Assembly (NCBI RefSeq): GCF_010119615.1
Contig: NZ_QOVG01000001.1
Coordinates: 1 to 64,000, forward strand
Source of the DNA: Pseudoxanthomonas gei
GTDB lineage: Bacteria > Pseudomonadota > Gammaproteobacteria > Xanthomonadales > Xanthomonadaceae
Direction: 5' to 3'
Length of the DNA: 64,000 nt
Part shown: in pieces, positions 38,316-47,390 of the stretch
Position numbering within the stretch: position 1 is the stretch's first letter
How the letters are laid out: every line of letters starts with the position of its first letter
Notes under the pieces: model-generated
What the model was told of the DNA's origin: nothing
The model's input: only the letters and a program-made list of their open reading frames with translations
Database searches by the model: none
Made by a program: the position numbers and the translations under genes

Positions 38316-40700
38316 ATGGGTTGGCTGAAAAGAAATGTGGATTGCAGCCGCGGGCAGCCCGGATGGCGTCGACTGTCTCTGCTCAGGTGGAGTACGGTCG
38401 TCGTGCTGGTCACGATACTCGTACTGGATCTGGCTTCGCCCCCGCCACTCCCAAAGGCTCGCGACACCAGCACTCTGGTGGTCGCCCGCGATGGCACGCC
38501 GCTGCGCGCCTTCGCCGACCGCAATGGCGTGTGGCGTTATCCGGCCACGCCCGAATCGGTATCGCCGCTCTACCTGCAGGCGTTGCTGAATTACGAGGAC
38601 CGCTGGTTCTGGAAACATCCCGGCATCAATCCCTGGGCGCTGCTGCGTGCGGGCGGGCAGTGGCTGCGCGGAGGGCGCATCGTGTCCGGCGGGTCCACCC
38701 TGACCATGCAGGTCGCGCGCATCCTCGACCCGCATACGCGCACGCCCTGGGGCAAGGCCAAGCAACTGTTGCGGGCGCTGCAACTCGAAGCTCATCTGTC
38801 GAAGCGGGAAATACTCCAGCTTTATCTGGAACGCGCGCCTTTTGGCGGCACCATCGAAGGCGTAGAGGCCGCCAGCTGGGCCTACCTCGGAAAGCCTGCT
38901 TCGCGCCTGTCGCAGGCCGAAGCCGCACTGCTGGCGGTTCTACCGCAGTCACCCAGCCGCCTGCGCCCCGATCGCCATCCCGATGCTGCCCGCAGCGCGA
39001 GGGACAAGGTGCTGCGGCGCATGGTCGCGCTGGGGGTATGGTCGCAAGCGGAGGTGGACGATGCCCGCATCGAACCGGTGGTGGCGCGCTCGCTGAAGCC
39101 GCCGCTTAGCGCCGCCTTGCTCGCCGAGCGCCTGCACCAGGCCGATCTCCGGGCGGCGCGCATCGTCTCCAGCATCGATGCCGGCCTGCAGCGGACGCTG
39201 GAAGAACGCGTGAACGCCTATTTCTCGACCTTGCCGGCGCGTACGTCGGCCGCCCTGCTGGTGATCGACAATGCCAGCATGCAGGCACGTGCCTATGTGG
39301 GTTCGGTGACCTTTGCCGACACCGAGCGGCTGGGCCACGTGGACATGGTGCGGGCGTGGCGTTCGCCCGGTTCCACCCTCAAGCCATTCCTGTACGGGCT
39401 GGCGTTCGATGACGGGCTGATCCATTCGGAAAGCCTGCTGGTCGATGCCCCACAGACCTTTGGCGGCTACCGTCCGGGCAATTTCGATTCGGCGTTCAAC
39501 GGCCCCATCGGCGCGGCCGAAGCATTGCGCTTGTCGTTGAACGTGCCGGCTGTGGACCTGCTGGACCGCGTCGGGCCGGCCCGTTTTTCCGCACGCCTGG
39601 CCAATGGCGGCATCGAGCTGAAGTATCCGCGCGGCGGCAAGCCGAACCTCGCCATGATCCTGGGTGGCACCGGCGCGCGGCTCGAGGACCTGGTCGGCGC
39701 CTTCGCCTCGTTCAACCGGCAAGGCCTGGCCGGACGGGTGCGGTACACGCAGGACGACCCGCTGGTCGACCGGCGGATGATGTCGCCGGGAGCGGCCTGG
39801 ATCCTGCGCGAGATCCTGGAGGCCAATCCGCGCCCCGGCTACGGCCTGGGCACCTTCGACATCGGCTCGCGTCCACGTGTGGCATGGAAGACCGGCACCA
39901 GCTATGGATTCCGCGATGCCTGGGCCATTGGCGGCACGCGCCGCTATACCGTGGGGGTCTGGGTAGGGCGACCGGACGGCACGCCGTTGCCGGGTCAGTA
40001 CGGCGCGGTCACCGCCTTGCCGTTGCTGTTCGAAGTGATCGACAGCCTGCCACGCACGCGCAGCGACGGTGTGCCTTCGCCGCCACCGGCCAACGTGGCC
40101 GAGATCGACGTCTGCTGGCCCCTGGGTTTGCCCCCGGAAGACGAGGCGCCGCAGCTGTGTCAGCGAAAAATGAAGGCGTGGTCGCTGGAAGGCGCGGTGC
40201 CGCCCACGTTCCCCGAACGCGACGCGCGCCTGTGGAATGCCGGGCGCGAACGCTTCGAAGTGGATGCCAGTACTGGCATGCGGCTTTCCGGTGAATGCAC
40301 GCGGCCACACCAGCCACGCGCCACGCAGATCGCCCGTTGGCCCGCGCTGGCTTCGCCGTGGCTGTCGGCGCAAACGCGCCAGCTGTCGGCACTGCCACCA
40401 CTTTCGCCTGACTGTATTGCCGATGGGCGCGAGGCTTCCAACGAATTGCGCATTGAAGGCATCAATGACCGCGCCACCATAGCGCGGGCTCCCGGCAGTC
40501 GGCATGGCGCAAGGCTGCAGTTGCGCGCCTTGGGCACCGACGCGCGCGTGCAATGGCTGCTGGATGGAAAGTGGATTGCCGAGACGCAGGGCGCGCAGGC
40601 ATTCCAGCGCGATTACGAAGAAGCCGGCGAACACTCCCTTACTGCATTGGCGGAAAGCGGTGCGTGGACGCGGATAAACTTCCGCATCCTCGAGCCATAG
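38316..40700 (+). CDS. pbpC: Penicillin-binding protein 1C
   Basis: A 794-aa class A-type PBP: an N-terminal membrane anchor (about residues 20-45), a GT51 glycosyltransferase domain (YEDRWFWKHPG with the catalytic Glu, then GGSTLTMQVARIL), a transpeptidase domain with SxxK Ser353 in SPGSTLKPF and KTGTS, and a C-terminal PBP1C-specific domain (about 700-794). An upstream ATG would add a repeat-derived segment (VIPAQAGIP), so 38316 is preferred. Paired with the alpha-2-macroglobulin gene as in many Proteobacteria, it is thought to repair peptidoglycan at sites of attack. Confidence 0.95.
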   Translation: MGWLKRNVDCSRGQPGWRRLSLLRWSTVVVLVTILVLDLASPPPLPKARDTSTLVVARDGTPLRAFADRNGVWRYPATPESVSPLYLQALLNYEDRWFWKHPGINPWALLRAGGQWLRGGRIVSGGSTLTMQVARILDPHTRTPWGKAKQLLRALQLEAHLSKREILQLYLERAPFGGTIEGVEAASWAYLGKPASRLSQAEAALLAVLPQSPSRLRPDRHPDAARSARDKVLRRMVALGVWSQAEVDDARIEPVVARSLKPPLSAALLAERLHQADLRAARIVSSIDAGLQRTLEERVNAYFSTLPARTSAALLVIDNASMQARAYVGSVTFADTERLGHVDMVRAWRSPGSTLKPFLYGLAFDDGLIHSESLLVDAPQTFGGYRPGNFDSAFNGPIGAAEALRLSLNVPAVDLLDRVGPARFSARLANGGIELKYPRGGKPNLAMILGGTGARLEDLVGAFASFNRQGLAGRVRYTQDDPLVDRRMMSPGAAWILREILEANPRPGYGLGTFDIGSRPRVAWKTGTSYGFRDAWAIGGTRRYTVGVWVGRPDGTPLPGQYGAVTALPLLFEVIDSLPRTRSDGVPSPPPANVAEIDVCWPLGLPPEDEAPQLCQRKMKAWSLEGAVPPTFPERDARLWNAGRERFEVDASTGMRLSGECTRPHQPRATQIARWPALASPWLSAQTRQLSALPPLSPDCIADGREASNELRIEGINDRATIARAPGSRHGARLQLRALGTDARVQWLLDGKWIAETQGAQAFQRDYEEAGEHSLTALAESGAWTRINFRILEP

Positions 40701-40737
40701 CTCGGGGACGCTGGTCCGAGGTCAGCCGGGAGACGCA

Positions 40738-40772
40738 AAAGGCCTTCGGCGGGAAACCGAAGGCCTTTTTTT
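40738..40772. terminator. Strong bidirectional terminator
   Basis: A 12-bp stem AAAGGCCTTCGG/CCGAAGGCCTTT with a 7-nt loop and flanking A and T tracts. It serves pbpC on the plus strand and the ferritin-like gene on the minus strand. Confidence 0.92.
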
Positions 40773-40819
40773 AATCGCGAATCAAATCGTTCCCGCGATG
40801 CCGCACGGGATGCCGGTAC

Positions 40820-41413
40820 TCAGTCTCCGATCCAGCCATCAAGCATGTCGGAGAATTCATCGGCGTGCTCTTCTTCCTGGGCAAGGATGGATTCCAGGAT
40901 CCGCTTGGTGGTCGTATCGCGGTTGCCGATGTAGCTGATCATTTCGCGGTAGCTGTCGATGGCGATGCGCTCGGCCACCAGGTCTTCCTTGACCATGTCG
41001 CGCAGGTCCTGGCCTTCCTTGTATTCGGCATGTGCCCGCGCGGTAAGGGTGTCCGGATTGAGGTCCGGCTCGCCGCCCAGTTGCACGATGCGCTCGGCCA
41101 GCTGGTTGGCATGGGCCTGTTCCTGCTGCGCATGCTCCAGGAATTCGGCCTTCACCGAGTCGGCCAGCATGCCGGAGGCCATGAAGTAGTGGCGGTAATA
41201 GCGCAGCACGCATACCCACTCTGTCGCCAGCGCCTCGTTGAGCAGGCGGATCACCACTTCCTTGTCGGCGCCGTAAGTGCTGGTGATGGCGCCATCCTCG
41301 ATGTTCTTGCGGGCATTGGCGCGCAGCGTCGCTTTATCGGTGAACACGCCACCACGGGCTTTCTCCAGGGCGGGCGAGCTGGCGGGTTGGGACTCGTTGG
41401 CGGGCTTGGACAT
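40820..41413 (-). CDS. Ferritin-like (bacterioferritin/Dps-related) protein
   Basis: A 197-aa four-helix ferritin-like protein. Diiron-type ligands are visible as NEALATEWVCVLRYYRHY, then EFLEHAQQEQAHANQLAERI, EDLVAERIAIDSYREMI and ILAQEEEHADEF. An N-terminal disordered stretch of about 20 residues precedes. Iron storage or detoxification is the likely role. It is 30 nt after the peroxiredoxin gene in the same direction, consistent with an oxidative-stress pair. Ferritin, Dps or rubrerythrin-like subtype is not resolvable here. Confidence 0.85.
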   Translation of the reverse strand: MSKPANESQPASSPALEKARGGVFTDKATLRANARKNIEDGAITSTYGADKEVVIRLLNEALATEWVCVLRYYRHYFMASGMLADSVKAEFLEHAQQEQAHANQLAERIVQLGGEPDLNPDTLTARAHAEYKEGQDLRDMVKEDLVAERIAIDSYREMISYIGNRDTTTKRILESILAQEEEHADEFSDMLDGWIGD

Positions 41414-41443
41414 TGACTGGCCTTTTTGAAGTGAAGGGGAGAA

Positions 41444-41926
41444 TCAGCTCGGCAGGTTTTCCAGCACGTACTCGGCGGCGGAGACCTTGAATTCGCCTGG
41501 GGACTCGATCCAGAGCTGCTTGACGATGCCGTCTTCGGCGTACAGGGCATAGCGCTTGGAGCGCAGGCCCATGCCATAGCCGCTGGAGTCCATTTCCAGA
41601 CCCAGCGCGCGGGTGAAATCGGCATTGCCGTCGGCCAGCATCTGCAGGCCCTCGGGCACGTCCTGCGACCGTCCCCATGCCTGCATGACGAAGGGATCGT
41701 TCACCGACACGCAGTAGACGTCGATTCCCCGCTCATGGAATGTTTCATAGTGCTCGACGTACCCGGGCAGGTGGCGTTCCGAGCAGGTGGGGGTGAAGGC
41801 GCCCGGTACCGCGAACAGGACCACCTTGTGGCCCTCGAACAGGGTAGGGGTGTCCACTGTTTCCACGCCCTCGCGAATACGCTTGAGGGTGGTTTCGGGA
41901 ATGGCGTCGCCGATCTGGATGGTCAT
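41444..41926 (-). CDS. Peroxiredoxin, Prx5/AhpE-like redoxin
   Basis: A 160-aa thiol peroxidase. The peroxidatic Cys48 lies in PGAFTPTCSERHLPGY, the exact Prx5 signature; FVMQAWGRSQ and GYGMGLRSKRYAL complete the fold. No glutaredoxin domain is fused. It reduces H2O2 and alkyl hydroperoxides in the cytoplasm. Upstream of the ferritin-like gene, both read away from hsp20. Confidence 0.94.
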   Translation of the reverse strand: MTIQIGDAIPETTLKRIREGVETVDTPTLFEGHKVVLFAVPGAFTPTCSERHLPGYVEHYETFHERGIDVYCVSVNDPFVMQAWGRSQDVPEGLQMLADGNADFTRALGLEMDSSGYGMGLRSKRYALYAEDGIVKQLWIESPGEFKVSAAEYVLENLPS

Positions 41927-41984
41927 TGCTGCTCCTTGGGGATGAACGAGGGTAGGTCTGGCGATGGTAAGGCAGTGTCAAAGA

Positions 41985-42012
41985 CTTGAAATGTCCGGGT
42001 TGGAACTCATGT
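41985..42012 (+). promoter_or_regulatory. Candidate sigma-32 heat-shock promoter for hsp20
   Basis: CTTGAAA at 41985-41991, a 14-nt spacer, then CTCATGT at 42006-42012. This fits the CTTGAAA-N13-15-CCCATNT heat-shock consensus at all but one specified position. It lies about 50 nt before the hsp20 start. Confidence 0.55.
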
Positions 42013-42062
42013 TCCGGTCATGGCGGCCTGGTGCCGCCCCCAAAGCCTTCCAGGAGCATGCA

Positions 42063-42518
42063 ATGCACATCGTCCACCACCGCCCGTGGCCGCGCCAGAT
42101 CGCGCGCCAGCAGCAGATCAACCAGTTGTTCGAGCGCATCCTCGACAATGACGCGTCCCGCGTAGCCAGCAAGCCCCAATGGGCGCCGCGTGTCGACGTT
42201 CGCGAGGAAGCAGCACGTTTCGTGATCCTTGCCGACCTGCCGGGTATCGATCCCGATCAGATCGAGATCCAGATGGACAAGGGCGTGCTGAGCATCAAGG
42301 GCCAGCGCGGCACTGCTGTTGCCGACGCGGAATTGGGCCGTCATACGCGCATGGAACGGCCGCAGGGCAGCTTCCAGCGTGACTTCGCTCTGCCCGACAG
42401 TGCCGACGCCGAAGGCATCGTCGCCAGCGGCAGCAACGGGGTACTGGAGATCAGCATTCCCAAGAAAGCCGAGGCCTCGCCGCGTCGCATCCAGGTGGGC
42501 GCGTCGTCGGTGCAGTGA
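42063..42518 (+). CDS. Small heat-shock protein Hsp20
   Basis: A 151-aa alpha-crystallin-domain chaperone (ACD about residues 40-140), with the ILADLPGID, LSIKGQRG and GVLEISIPK blocks. A His/Arg-rich N-terminal arm precedes it. The frame is open further upstream, but AGGAG 6 nt before ATG 42063 sets the start. It holds unfolding proteins during heat stress. A sigma-32-like promoter precedes it and a CbpA-like J protein follows in the same direction. Confidence 0.94.
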   Translation: MHIVHHRPWPRQIARQQQINQLFERILDNDASRVASKPQWAPRVDVREEAARFVILADLPGIDPDQIEIQMDKGVLSIKGQRGTAVADAELGRHTRMERPQGSFQRDFALPDSADAEGIVASGSNGVLEISIPKKAEASPRRIQVGASSVQ

Positions 42519-42638
42519 GCCGCGTCGCAGGCGTCCCTGTCCGCGGCCGTCGCCAACGATGGCCCGGACGGGCCGCGCAGTAAGTAGAATCGGCCCGCAG
42601 TCCGCAGGATTGCGGGCCGATTGTTCGAGAGGTACACG

Positions 42639-43538
42639 ATGCAGTTCAAGGATTACTACCAGATACTCGGGGTCGAGCCGACCGCCGGCGATGCCGAGAT
42701 CAAGACGGCGTACCGTCGCATGGCGCGCAAGTACCATCCGGACGTCAGCAAGGAGGCCGGTGCCGAGGAGAAGTTCAAGGGCGTGAACGAGGCCTACGAG
42801 GCTCTGCGCGACCCCCAGAAGCGCAAGGCCTACGACCAGCTGCGTTCGCAGGGCTACCGTCCGGGTGAGGAGTTCCGCCCGCCGCCCGATTTCGGTCGCG
42901 GTGGCGGCGCCGGCGGACAGGGCTTCGATTTCGAGGAAGTGTTCGGCAGCGATGGCAGCGGTGGCGCCGGGTTCAGCGACTTCTTCGAAGGCCTGTTCGG
43001 CCGACGTGCCCATGGTTCGCCCGGTCCGCGCGGACCGCGTCCGCAGGGTGATACGCGGGCGAAGGTGTCGGTGCCGCTGCAGGCGGTCTACGACGGCGGC
43101 CATGTGCGCCTTGGCCTCAACGGCAGGCAGCTCGACGTACGCGTGCCCAAGGGCGTCAAGCCCGGACAGGTCATCCGCCTGTCAGGGCAGGGGGATGGTG
43201 GCGGCAACCTGTTGCTGGAAATCGAATACGCCGCGCATCCGCAATTCGAAGTGGATGGACGCAACATCATCCACGTGCTGCCGGTGGCGCCATGGCAGGC
43301 GGCGCTGGGTGCAACGGTCAGCGTGCCCACGCTGGGGGGATCGGTGGACCTGAAGATCCCGGCCGATTCGGAAGCCGGGCGAAAATTGCGGCTGCGCGGA
43401 CGCGGCTTGCCCGGCGCGCCGGTGGGCGACCAGATTGTCGAGCTGGAGATCACCGCCCCCAAGGCCGTCAACGAACGGCAGCGCACCGTTTACCGGATGC
43501 TGCAGGGCGCCTTCGAGGAAAACGAAAACGACGGGTAG
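42639..43538 (+). CDS. DnaJ-type co-chaperone, CbpA-like
   Basis: A 299-aa J protein: J domain with HPD at 33-35 (KYHPDVS), a Gly/Phe-rich linker (about 75-125) and two beta-barrel client-binding domains (about 130-290), without a zinc finger. This is the CbpA/DjlA-free class B layout. ATG 42639 is chosen over an upstream ATG at 42621 because it gives the family start MQFKDYYQILG. Its last codons form the stem of a terminator. It is in tandem with hsp20, suggesting a heat-shock role. Confidence 0.94.
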   Translation: MQFKDYYQILGVEPTAGDAEIKTAYRRMARKYHPDVSKEAGAEEKFKGVNEAYEALRDPQKRKAYDQLRSQGYRPGEEFRPPPDFGRGGGAGGQGFDFEEVFGSDGSGGAGFSDFFEGLFGRRAHGSPGPRGPRPQGDTRAKVSVPLQAVYDGGHVRLGLNGRQLDVRVPKGVKPGQVIRLSGQGDGGGNLLLEIEYAAHPQFEVDGRNIIHVLPVAPWQAALGATVSVPTLGGSVDLKIPADSEAGRKLRLRGRGLPGAPVGDQIVELEITAPKAVNERQRTVYRMLQGAFEENENDG

Positions 43539-43552
43539 GACCCGTCGTTTTC
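43524..43552. terminator. Bidirectional terminator overlapping the J-protein stop
   Basis: Perfect 12-bp stem GAAAACGACGGG/CCCGTCGTTTTC with a 5-nt loop containing the TAG stop. It can end both the J-protein transcript and the opposing pilH-like transcript. Confidence 0.85.
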
Positions 43553-43575
43553 ATTGCAAAACCTGTTGCCTTGAC

Positions 43576-43968
43576 TCAGGCAGCCGTGGAAGGCGGCCTC
43601 TCGGTCGTGCTGAAAATGCGATCGATGACCTCGGCCAGCTCGTCTTCCGAGAAGGGCTTGGTCAGGTAGGCCTTCGCGCCCTGGCGCAATCCCCACATGC
43701 GATCGGTGTCCTGGTCCTTGGTGGTGACCAGGATGACCGGGATGTGCTTGGTGGTGGCCTCGCGACTCAAGGTGCGCGTGGCCTGGAACCCGTTTAGGTT
43801 CGGCATCACCACGTCCATCAACACCATGTCGGGCAGCTCGCGCTTGGCGACCTCCACCCCTGCGGCGCCGTCTTCGGCGGTGAGTGATTCATGCCCCAGT
43901 TTTTCAACGATGCGCTGGATGCCCAGCAGCTGCGAAGGCGAATCGTCGACGATCAGAATGCGCGCCAT
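43576..43968 (-). CDS. pilH: PilH-like response regulator
   Basis: A 130-aa stand-alone receiver domain. The phosphoacceptor is Asp52 in MVLMDVVMPNLNGFQATR, with acidic residues 8-9 (VDD) and Lys104 in LTKPF. The MARILIVDDSP start and GFQATR and VTTKDQDTDRMWG segments match PilH of twitching-motility chemosensory systems. No other pil gene lies nearby, so pilH is assigned by similarity only. Confidence 0.82.
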   Translation of the reverse strand: MARILIVDDSPSQLLGIQRIVEKLGHESLTAEDGAAGVEVAKRELPDMVLMDVVMPNLNGFQATRTLSREATTKHIPVILVTTKDQDTDRMWGLRQGAKAYLTKPFSEDELAEVIDRIFSTTERPPSTAA

Positions 43969-44061
43969 GCTTTACCCCATGTTGTCCCCAATGCCGATTG
44001 TAGTGTGACTTTGGCCTCGCGGAAAATGGGGCAGGAGCCGCAGCCGTGACCGGGTTCGCGT

Positions 44062-45057
44062 TTATCCGGTTTTAACCAGGGTGCGGCCGAAGGATTGTCC
44101 GGCGAGCATGCCGTTGAATACCTCAGGAAGCCCGTCCAGCGTAGTTTCCCGCGTGCAAATGGCTTCCAGGTGCCTGGGTTTCCAGTCGTCGGCCAGATGC
44201 CGCCAGATATCGTCGCGTATGCCGCGGGCGGTTCCGGCGGAGGCCACGCCCAGCAGAGAGACCCCACGGATGATGAAAGGCATGACCGTGGTGGGCAGTT
44301 CGTGGCTGGCCACCAGCCCTGCGGATGCGACGTTGCCGTAGGGCGCGGTCTGCGCCAGCAGGCTGGTCAGCATGCTGCCGCCGACATTGTCCAGGCCTCC
44401 GCCGAAGCGCACGGATTCCATGGGCCGCTTGCTGTCGAGCGCTTCCCTGCCAAGGACTTCCACGGCACCCAGCGACCTGAGGTAGTCGGCACGATCGGCC
44501 TTGCCACTCACGGCATGCACCTGGAAACCGGCACTGGTGAAGATGTCGACAGCCAGCGAGCCCACGCCCCCGGTGGCGCCGGTGACGGCCAGCGGACCCA
44601 GCTCGGGCGTCTGGCGGTTGTCCAGCATCCTGTACAGGGCAAGCGCGGCGGTGAAGCCGGCGGTGCCCAGGATCATGCTCTCGCGCAGGGTCAGGCCCGC
44701 GGGCAGCGCAATGACCCATTTCGAATCCAGTCGGGCGTACTGCGCGTAGCCGCCGTCGCGGGTTTCGCTGAGCCCCGAGCCGGTCACCAGCACCGCGTCC
44801 CCTTCCTTGAACGTGGGGTCGGTACTGGCAACCACATGGCCGGCTACATCGATGCCGCCCACCAGCGGGAATCTGCGCAGGATCTTGCCCTGGCCCGTGC
44901 CTGCCAGCGCGTCCTTGAAGTTGACCGATGAATACGCGGTCTTGACCACCACTTCGCCGGGATTGAGGTCGTCCAGCGAAATCGACTCGATGCCCGCGCG
45001 GTAGCCGTTGGCGTCGTCGTGGATGCGGAAGGCGGGGAACTGGTTGGGTACGGTCAT
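44062..45057 (-). CDS. YhdH/YhfP-type NADPH oxidoreductase (acryloyl-CoA reductase family)
   Basis: A 331-aa zinc-free MDR-superfamily reductase. SSVNFKDALAGTG, PLVGGIDVAGHV and the Rossmann motif GATGGVGSLAVD are present; length is normal. Family members reduce acrylyl-CoA or quinones with NADPH. It has no operon partner in sequence: LOG is 150 nt upstream in the same direction. Confidence 0.92.
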   Translation of the reverse strand: MTVPNQFPAFRIHDDANGYRAGIESISLDDLNPGEVVVKTAYSSVNFKDALAGTGQGKILRRFPLVGGIDVAGHVVASTDPTFKEGDAVLVTGSGLSETRDGGYAQYARLDSKWVIALPAGLTLRESMILGTAGFTAALALYRMLDNRQTPELGPLAVTGATGGVGSLAVDIFTSAGFQVHAVSGKADRADYLRSLGAVEVLGREALDSKRPMESVRFGGGLDNVGGSMLTSLLAQTAPYGNVASAGLVASHELPTTVMPFIIRGVSLLGVASAGTARGIRDDIWRHLADDWKPRHLEAICTRETTLDGLPEVFNGMLAGQSFGRTLVKTG

Positions 45058-45207
45058 AGCGTGCTCTCGACCCTGTCGGACGCAGGAATACAGTGACGAG
45101 ATTCTGCGTCAACGGCTGCGCGACTGGAAGGAACAGGCCTGCTACTTTCGTCTTGCGCGCGACCTGTGCGAGCAGTCCGGGATCACGCAGCTCCTGATCA
45201 AGCAGGC

Positions 45208-45789
45208 TCAGCGCATCGCCAGGCGACGCTTCTCGCCGATCTGCGCCGGCTGATAGTTGCGCATCCACTGAAGCATTGTCGGGATGTCCTCGCCATGCCA
45301 GAGGTCGGCGCGCTGCTCGGCATGCAGGAAACGCTCTTCCACCATGCGGTCGATCATGCCGATCAGCGGGGCGTAGAACCCGTCGACGTCGAGGAACGCG
45401 CACGGCTTGTTGCCGATGCCGAGCTGTCGCCAGGTCAGCATCTCGAAGATCTCTTCCATGGTGCCGAAGCCGCCGGGCAGGGTGACGAAGCCATCGGAGA
45501 GGTCGAACATGCGCGCCTTGCGCTCATGCATCGAGCCGACGATTTCCAGCTCGGTCAGGCCACGGTGCGCGACTTCCCAGTCCGCGAGCTGCTTGGGAAT
45601 CACGCCTGTGACCTGGCCACCGGCTTCCAGCACGGCATTGGCCACCACGCCCATCAGGCCGACGTTGCCGCCGCCGTATACCAGCCGCAATCCTTCCCTG
45701 GCGATGCGGTCGCCCAACGCCGCCGCGCGTTCCGAATAGATGGCCTTGCTGCCGGAGTTGGAACCGCAATAGACACAGATGGATTTCAT
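45208..45789 (-). CDS. LOG family protein (TIGR00730)
   Basis: A 193-aa nucleotide 5'-monophosphate phosphoribohydrolase-like protein. SICVYCGSNSG, VYGGGNVGLMG and the catalytic PGGFGTMEEIFE signature are intact, and length is normal. LOG proteins release the base from nucleotide monophosphates, including cytokinin precursors. No plant-hormone genes are nearby, so a nucleotide-metabolism role is as likely. Confidence 0.94.
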   Translation of the reverse strand: MKSICVYCGSNSGSKAIYSERAAALGDRIAREGLRLVYGGGNVGLMGVVANAVLEAGGQVTGVIPKQLADWEVAHRGLTELEIVGSMHERKARMFDLSDGFVTLPGGFGTMEEIFEMLTWRQLGIGNKPCAFLDVDGFYAPLIGMIDRMVEERFLHAEQRADLWHGEDIPTMLQWMRNYQPAQIGEKRRLAMR

Positions 45790-45850
45790 AATGGCCGTAG
45801 GAATAAAGGGAGCGGACGCAGCGCGTGCTCAATGAAGAATTAGAAACAGG

Positions 45851-45888
45851 AAAGGGGAAGGGCGCTTTTCTTCACCCTTCCCCCTTTT
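45851..45888 (-). terminator. Hairpin after lpd (probable terminator)
   Basis: GGGGAAGGG/CCCTTCCCC arms with A/T-rich flanks and a 12-nt loop lie in the 112-nt gap between lpd and LOG. The loop and right arm carry an 18-mer repeated, inverted, at 47391. Confidence 0.6.
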
Positions 45889-45901
45889 CTGTTTGCTGCT
45901 T

Positions 45902-47326
45902 TCAGTTGACCTTGTGGATCGAACGCTTGGACACCGCCATGGCCGCATCGTGCACGGCTTCGGACAAGGTCGGGTGCGCGTGGCAGATGCGGGCCAGGTC
46001 GTCGGCCGAGCCGTTGAACTCCATCGCGATCACACCTTCGTGCACCAGCTCGGACACACCTACGCCAACCAGGTGCAGGCCGAGGATGCGGTCGGTCTCG
46101 GCATGTGCCAGGACTTTCACGAAGCCGGCCGGCTCGCCCATGGCCACGGCCCGCGCGATCGCCGCGAACGGGAAGCTGCCGGCCTTGTACGGAATGCCTT
46201 CGGCCTTGAGCTGTTGTTCGGTCTTGCCCACCCAGGCGATTTCCGGCTCGGTGTAGATGACCCAGGGCACGGTGTCCAGGTTGACGTGGCCGGGCAGGCC
46301 GGCGATCAGCTCGGCAACGGCGATGCCTTCCTCGAAGCCCTTGTGCGCGAGCATCGGGCCGCGCACGCAATCGCCGACCGCCCACACGCCGTCGACGCCG
46401 GTGTGGCAGTGTTCGTCGACTTCGATCTGGCCGCGATCGCTCAGCTTCACGCCCGTGCCTTCGGCCAGCAGGCCTTTGGATGCCGCCTTGCGTCCTACGG
46501 CTACCAGCAGCCTGTCGACCGCGAGCGTCTTCTCGCCTTCACCGTCGGCATAGGTAACGTGGACTTCCTTCTTCTTGATCTCGGCCTTGCTGACCTTCGC
46601 GCCCAGCTTGATGTCCAGGCCCTGCTTCTTGAATTCCTTGGCCGCGGTCCTGGCGACTTCCGCATCTGCGGCGCCCAGGAATTCCGGCAGGGCTTCCAGG
46701 ATGGTGACTTCGGCTCCAAGGCGCTTCCACACGCTGCCCAGTTCCAGGCCGATCACGCCGGCCCCGATCACCGCCAGGCGCTTGGGCACCGAGGTGAAGT
46801 CGAGGGCGCCGACGTTGTCGACGATGTATTCGTTATCGAACTTCGCGAAGGGCAGCTCGATGGAATCCGAACCGGCGGCGATGACGACGTTGGTGCCCTT
46901 GAGCTCGACTTCGCTGCCGTCGTGCTGCTTGACCTTGACGATGTTGCCGGGCTGCAGCTGGCCGAAACCGTAGTAAGGCGTGATCTTGTTGGCCTTGAAC
47001 AGCATCGCGATGCCGCCGGTGAACTGCTTCACGATCTTGTCCTTGCGGCCGATCATGGTGGCGACGTCCATCTTGGCGTCCTTGACGCTGATGCCGTGGT
47101 CGCCGAACAGGTGCTGCAGGTTGTAGTACTGGCGCGAGCTGTCCAGCAGCGCCTTGGAAGGAACGCAACCCACGCGCAGGCAGGTGCCGCCAAGAGCCGG
47201 CTTGCCATCCTTGCCCAGGGCGGCGTCGATGCACGCGACCTTCATGCCCAGCTGCGCGGCGCGGATGGCAGCGTGGTAGCCGGCCGGGCCGGCACCGATG
47301 ACGACGACGTCGAATTGTTCGCTCAT
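45902..47326 (-). CDS. lpd: Dihydrolipoyl dehydrogenase (E3)
   Basis: A 474-aa FAD disulfide oxidoreductase, the E3 of the 2-oxoglutarate dehydrogenase complex. FAD site GAGPAG, redox cysteines Cys49 and Cys54 in TCLRVGCVPSK, NAD site and the C-terminal HAHPTLSEAV with its His-Glu pair are present. The redox motif has Arg where most have Asn, and Val for Ile. It is third in sucA-sucB-lpd, after a 126-nt gap that holds a short repeat; pyruvate dehydrogenase may use another E3. Confidence 0.96.
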   Translation of the reverse strand: MSEQFDVVVIGAGPAGYHAAIRAAQLGMKVACIDAALGKDGKPALGGTCLRVGCVPSKALLDSSRQYYNLQHLFGDHGISVKDAKMDVATMIGRKDKIVKQFTGGIAMLFKANKITPYYGFGQLQPGNIVKVKQHDGSEVELKGTNVVIAAGSDSIELPFAKFDNEYIVDNVGALDFTSVPKRLAVIGAGVIGLELGSVWKRLGAEVTILEALPEFLGAADAEVARTAAKEFKKQGLDIKLGAKVSKAEIKKKEVHVTYADGEGEKTLAVDRLLVAVGRKAASKGLLAEGTGVKLSDRGQIEVDEHCHTGVDGVWAVGDCVRGPMLAHKGFEEGIAVAELIAGLPGHVNLDTVPWVIYTEPEIAWVGKTEQQLKAEGIPYKAGSFPFAAIARAVAMGEPAGFVKVLAHAETDRILGLHLVGVGVSELVHEGVIAMEFNGSADDLARICHAHPTLSEAVHDAAMAVSKRSIHKVN

Positions 47327-47390
47327 TGTGGTTCGTTATCCTTTGAACGGACGCTCATCGCATGATGAGCGGGGCAAATGGCAAATCGTG

